Assembly (NCBI RefSeq): GCF_018130765.1
Contig: NZ_JAFCJZ010000035.1
Span: forward strand, 1-64,000
Reading direction: 5' to 3'
Length of the DNA: 64,000 bases
Origin: Bradyrhizobium iriomotense
GTDB lineage: Bacteria > Pseudomonadota > Alphaproteobacteria > Rhizobiales > Xanthobacteraceae
Below are positions 61,220 to 64,000 of the stretch, piece after piece. The translations under genes were made by a program, and so were the position numbers. Position 1 is the stretch's first letter. Every line of letters begins with the position of its first letter. Under the pieces are notes generated by a model. That model ran no database searches and was not told the DNA's origin. It worked only from the letters and a program-made list of their open reading frames with translations.

Positions 61220-61912
61220 CTACATCTCGCCGGTGATGAACGGATTGGTCATCCGCTCCTGGCCGATGCTCGAGCCGGCGCCGTGGCCGCAGATGAAGCC
61301 GACATCGTCGCCGAGCGGCAGCAGCTTAGTCAGAATCGAGTTGATCAGCGTCGCGTGACTGCCGCCGGGAAGGTCGGTACGCCCCACCGAGCCCGCGAAC
61401 AAGACGTCGCCGACATGGGCAAACCGCAGATCCTTGTTGAAGAACACCACGCTGCCCGGCGAGTGGCCGGGGCAGTGCAAAATGTCGAACGACAGGCCGC
61501 CGATCGAAACGCTGTCGCCTTCCTCGAGCCAGCGGTCCGGCGCGAAGTTGCGCACCCCGGTCATGCCGAAGCGCGCGCCGCTCTCGACCACGTTGTCGAG
61601 CAGGAACTTGTCGGCCTGATGCGGCCCCTCGATCGGCACCTTCAGCGCATCGCGCAAGTCCGCCGCGCCGCCGACATGGTCGATATGGCCGTGGGTCAGC
61701 CAGATCTTCTCCACGGTGACGCCGGTCTGCTTGATCGCATCCAGGATCTTCGGCACGTCGCCGCCGGGATCGATCACCACGGCCTTCTTGCTAGGCTCGT
61801 CCCAGATGATGGTGCAGTTCTGCTCGAACAGCGTCACGGGGACGATGATCGCGCCCGCCTTGGCCTGCGAGGAGTCTTGCGAGGATTTTTGGGTGTCATT
61901 TTGCTCGGTCAT
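61220..61912 (-). CDS. MBL-fold hydrolase (glyoxalase II-like)
   Basis: A 230-aa metallo-beta-lactamase-fold protein with THGHIDHVGG (H-x-H-x-D-H), a further metal His in CPGHSPGSVVFF, Asp in LFAGSVGRTD and a C-terminal FICGHGAGSS. This matches the YcbL/GloB-type hydroxyacylglutathione hydrolase group, which splits thioesters. The N-terminal 15 residues are Ser/Gln-rich. Convergent with HxlR. Substrate not certain. Confidence 0.86.
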   Translation of the reverse strand: MTEQNDTQKSSQDSSQAKAGAIIVPVTLFEQNCTIIWDEPSKKAVVIDPGGDVPKILDAIKQTGVTVEKIWLTHGHIDHVGGAADLRDALKVPIEGPHQADKFLLDNVVESGARFGMTGVRNFAPDRWLEEGDSVSIGGLSFDILHCPGHSPGSVVFFNKDLRFAHVGDVLFAGSVGRTDLPGGSHATLINSILTKLLPLGDDVGFICGHGAGSSIGQERMTNPFITGEM

Positions 61913-62011
61913 GGCGCCACAATGCCGATTTTTGCCATGCCGCCAAGCAAAAGATTCGTGCGAGCGCCCGGGAACGATCGTTCCGTGGAGACCGTTCCCC
62001 GGGCGCGGCTG

Positions 62012-63130
62012 TTACCGCTTGATCTGCGCCTTCAATGTCTCCTGCACGACCCCGTCGAAGGACGACGTCTTCGGTGACTTCACGGCCTGATCGGCGATGT
62101 ACTTGTCACGCTTGGCGACCAGTGCGGCGAGCTTCTCGTTCAGCGCCTTGCGCTGCTCGATCTGCTTGGTCACCTCGGCCTCACGCTGCTCGGGTTTCAT
62201 CGCGCGCAGGTTCTCCGGCAGGTCGTCCTCCTTGACGGAGCCGACGCTGGTCCTGCCCTTGGCGGCGTCGGCGACGAGATCGCCGCCGCCGGTCACGGCT
62301 TCCGAGGTCGACGCGGATCGCTTGTTGATATAGCTCGCCATGTCGCTGGCCGTTGACGGTGCGGATGCCGCGACGCTGGCCGACTGTCGCATCTTCAGCT
62401 CGGTATGCTTCTGCCGCTCGCGCGGACCGTAGGGGATCACCGTGCCGTTGAGCTGCTGCTGAAGGATGATGATGTCCTGGTCGTACGGCGTCTCGATGAT
62501 CACGACCTGTCCGCCATCCTGCGGAATCGGGATGAAGCGGCCGTTGCCGATCTGCGCGATGTCACGCCACACCCGCTCGGTGTCGCGGGCATCGCCGGCG
62601 AGCACGGCATTGACGATGATGTCCTTCTGTTTGGCGACCGCGAGCGTCGTCGGATATTTGGTGTCCTGCGTGTAGTCCATGTGCGGCGGCGCATCGCCGA
62701 CCAGAAACACGATGTGCCTGACGTCGCCGCCCATCGTCCATTGCAGCTTGTTGACGGCAACATCGAGCGCCTCGTTGACGCTTTCGGGCCAGTCGCCGCC
62801 GCCGCGCGCCTTCAACTCCAGGAGATTGGCGTAGAGATCCTGGATGTCGCGGGTCAGCTCGATCTTCGACGTCACGTAATCGTCGCCGATGTCGCGATAG
62901 GCGACGAGGCCCATGCGGATATCGGCGTCCGGATTGGAATCGACGATCGTCGTGGCGATCGACCAGATTTTTCGCTTGGCGCCTTCGATCAGGCGGGCCA
63001 TCGAGCCCGTGGTGTCGAGCACGAAGGCGACCTCGACGGTCGGCTTGGTGAAGGCAGGAGAGGTTCCGGCCGAGAGCGGCAGGGTGGCGAGAGCGAAGGC
63101 GAGCGAGCACAGTGTGATGCGTGACCTCAT
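62012..63130 (-). CDS. Secreted von Willebrand factor A domain protein
   Basis: A 372-aa protein. ATG 63130 (GGAGGGACCC) gives a Sec signal (LCSLAFALATLPLSAGTSPAF); longer frames lack it. A vWA domain spans about 32-225 with a MIDAS-like start DTTGSM (Asp39) and the Thr/Asp positions in ARGGGDWPESVNEALDVAV and VFLVGDAPPHMDY. The C-terminal 120 residues are a charged coiled coil (PEQREAEVTKQIEQRKALNEK as landmark). It probably binds another periplasmic protein or acts as a chaperone-like scaffold. No clear partner nearby. Confidence 0.85.
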   Translation of the reverse strand: MRSRITLCSLAFALATLPLSAGTSPAFTKPTVEVAFVLDTTGSMARLIEGAKRKIWSIATTIVDSNPDADIRMGLVAYRDIGDDYVTSKIELTRDIQDLYANLLELKARGGGDWPESVNEALDVAVNKLQWTMGGDVRHIVFLVGDAPPHMDYTQDTKYPTTLAVAKQKDIIVNAVLAGDARDTERVWRDIAQIGNGRFIPIPQDGGQVVIIETPYDQDIIILQQQLNGTVIPYGPRERQKHTELKMRQSASVAASAPSTASDMASYINKRSASTSEAVTGGGDLVADAAKGRTSVGSVKEDDLPENLRAMKPEQREAEVTKQIEQRKALNEKLAALVAKRDKYIADQAVKSPKTSSFDGVVQETLKAQIKR

Positions 63131-63388
63131 GGGTCCCTCCAGTGGTTGCGTCCCTCGGAACCAAGGTTCCACTGGCATCGCGGAGGGTTGAGGCCGGAAC
63201 GAAGGCGTAACCGGCGCGAAATTGCGGCGTTTCCCGGGGGAACCCCGGCTATGCGGAGTCGAGCGACACTTGCCGCGCTGCACGCGTCACATCGCCGTCC
63301 CAAAGCCCTGTTCGTTTGCCCCCTTTCTCGTGAACCGTTGGCGCGATCCGGCGTTGCTGTCCGCGCGAAGTACATTCGGGGGACGATC

Positions 63389-64000
63389 TTGGCTCAGAGC
63401 GATGACAAGTGGTGGCGCGACGGCGTCTTCTATCAGATCTATCCGCGCTCCTTTCAGGACAGTGACGGCGACGGCGTCGGCGACCTCGCCGGCATCCTGA
63501 AGCGTCTGCCTTATGTGAAATCGCTCGGCGTCGATGCGATCTGGCTGTCGCCGATCTTCCCCTCGCCGATGGCCGATTTCGGCTACGACATCTCCGACTA
63601 TACCGGCATCGATCCCCTGTTCGGCACGATGGTGGATTTCGACGCGCTGCTCGGCGCGGCCCATGACAACGGCCTGAAGCTGATCCTCGATCTCGTGCCC
63701 AACCACACCTCCGACCGGCATCCGTGGTTCGTCGAGAGCCGCGCCTCGCGCGACAATCCCAAGCGTGACTGGTACATCTGGCGCGATCCGAAGCCGGATG
63801 GCAGCGCGCCGAACAACTGGCTCTCCGAGTTCGGCGGCAGCGCGTGGGCTTTCGACGAGACCACGGGTCAGTACTACTATCACGCCTTTCTCGCCCAGCA
63901 GCCGGACCTCAACTGGCGCAATCCCGACGTCCGCGCCGCGATCTACGACGCGATGCGGTTCTGGCTTGAAAAGGGCGTCGACGGCTTTCGCGTCGACGTG
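63389..64000 (+). CDS. GH13 alpha-glucosidase/oligo-glucosidase, 5' part (cut by window end)
   Basis: The first 204 residues of a glycoside hydrolase family 13 enzyme are present; the frame is open at the window end. Landmarks: WWRDGVFYQIYPRSFQDSDG with a Ca-binding-like loop DSDGDGVGDL (24-33), conserved region I DLVPNHTSDRHPW (Asp101-His106), and the beginning of region II GVDGFRVDV, where the catalytic Asp follows. This is typical of alpha-glucosidase, oligo-1,6-glucosidase or trehalose synthase-type enzymes. The start is a TTG at 63389 with GGGGGACG upstream; no ATG fits the frame. Full gene length would be about 530-550 aa. Confidence 0.87.
   Translation, partial: MAQSDDKWWRDGVFYQIYPRSFQDSDGDGVGDLAGILKRLPYVKSLGVDAIWLSPIFPSPMADFGYDISDYTGIDPLFGTMVDFDALLGAAHDNGLKLILDLVPNHTSDRHPWFVESRASRDNPKRDWYIWRDPKPDGSAPNNWLSEFGGSAWAFDETTGQYYYHAFLAQQPDLNWRNPDVRAAIYDAMRFWLEKGVDGFRVDV

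Overview
The window is high-GC alphaproteobacterial chromosome, most likely Bradyrhizobium or a close relative. That rests on several things seen together: a DUF3551-type small secreted protein, a Bug/TctC binding protein, a HWE-family histidine kinase, many c-di-GMP enzymes, a complete Liv transporter, and many families of long inverted repeats between genes (CGTCATTCCGG, GTAGGGTGGGTTA, TGTCGTCCCGGAC and CTCCCCCGCTTGCGGG types). No phage, transposase, integrase or CRISPR array was found.

1-12.3 kb: a Wza-like polysaccharide export lipoprotein, small metabolic enzymes (dienelactone hydrolase, alpha/beta hydrolase, acyl-CoA ligase, VOC protein), an HD-GYP protein, a TctC-like binding protein, an ArsR-SRPBCC-DUF899 operon and a trypsin-like protease. 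12.3-19.5 kb: a membrane protein / winged-helix regulator / cis-prenyltransferase operon with two near-identical palindromic operators, then GNAT, cNMP-binding, metallophosphoesterase, Tag-like glycosylase and a histidine kinase.

19.5-29.5 kb: DinB (with its catalytic Asp replaced by His), then a block bracketed by two ~395-bp direct repeats, each carrying the same 69-aa gene and leader. Inside are an orphan amino-acid binding protein, a sensor GGDEF-EAL protein, a periplasmic Sel1-repeat protein, and a GT2 synthase - HlyD - zinc-ribbon operon. This looks like a compact c-di-GMP-linked polysaccharide synthesis and export unit and is the main candidate for an undescribed system. 29.5-35.3 kb: an MCP remnant, orphan secreted and zinc-ribbon proteins, tRNA-Arg(CCG), and a three-gene set of PP2A-like phosphatase, PD-(D/E)XK-like nuclease and RNase J-like beta-CASP protein. 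The last is the second candidate for a new system.

35.5-53.2 kb: a translationally coupled pair of c-di-GMP enzymes, a complete livKGFHM operon with 4-bp overlaps, a long CoA-transferase, an MHS-type transporter with a good sigma-54 promoter, the sigma-54 activator that probably drives it, a further GGDEF-EAL protein and a HWE kinase. 53.3-64 kb: SDR, a flavin monooxygenase - P450 operon, DHA2-type MFS, a PHB-depolymerase-like esterase, a divergent HxlR regulator and target with a tandem operator, a glyoxalase-II-like hydrolase, a von Willebrand A protein, and the start of a GH13 alpha-glucosidase cut by the window end. All starts, functions and regulatory links are read from sequence alone; none was tested by search or alignment.
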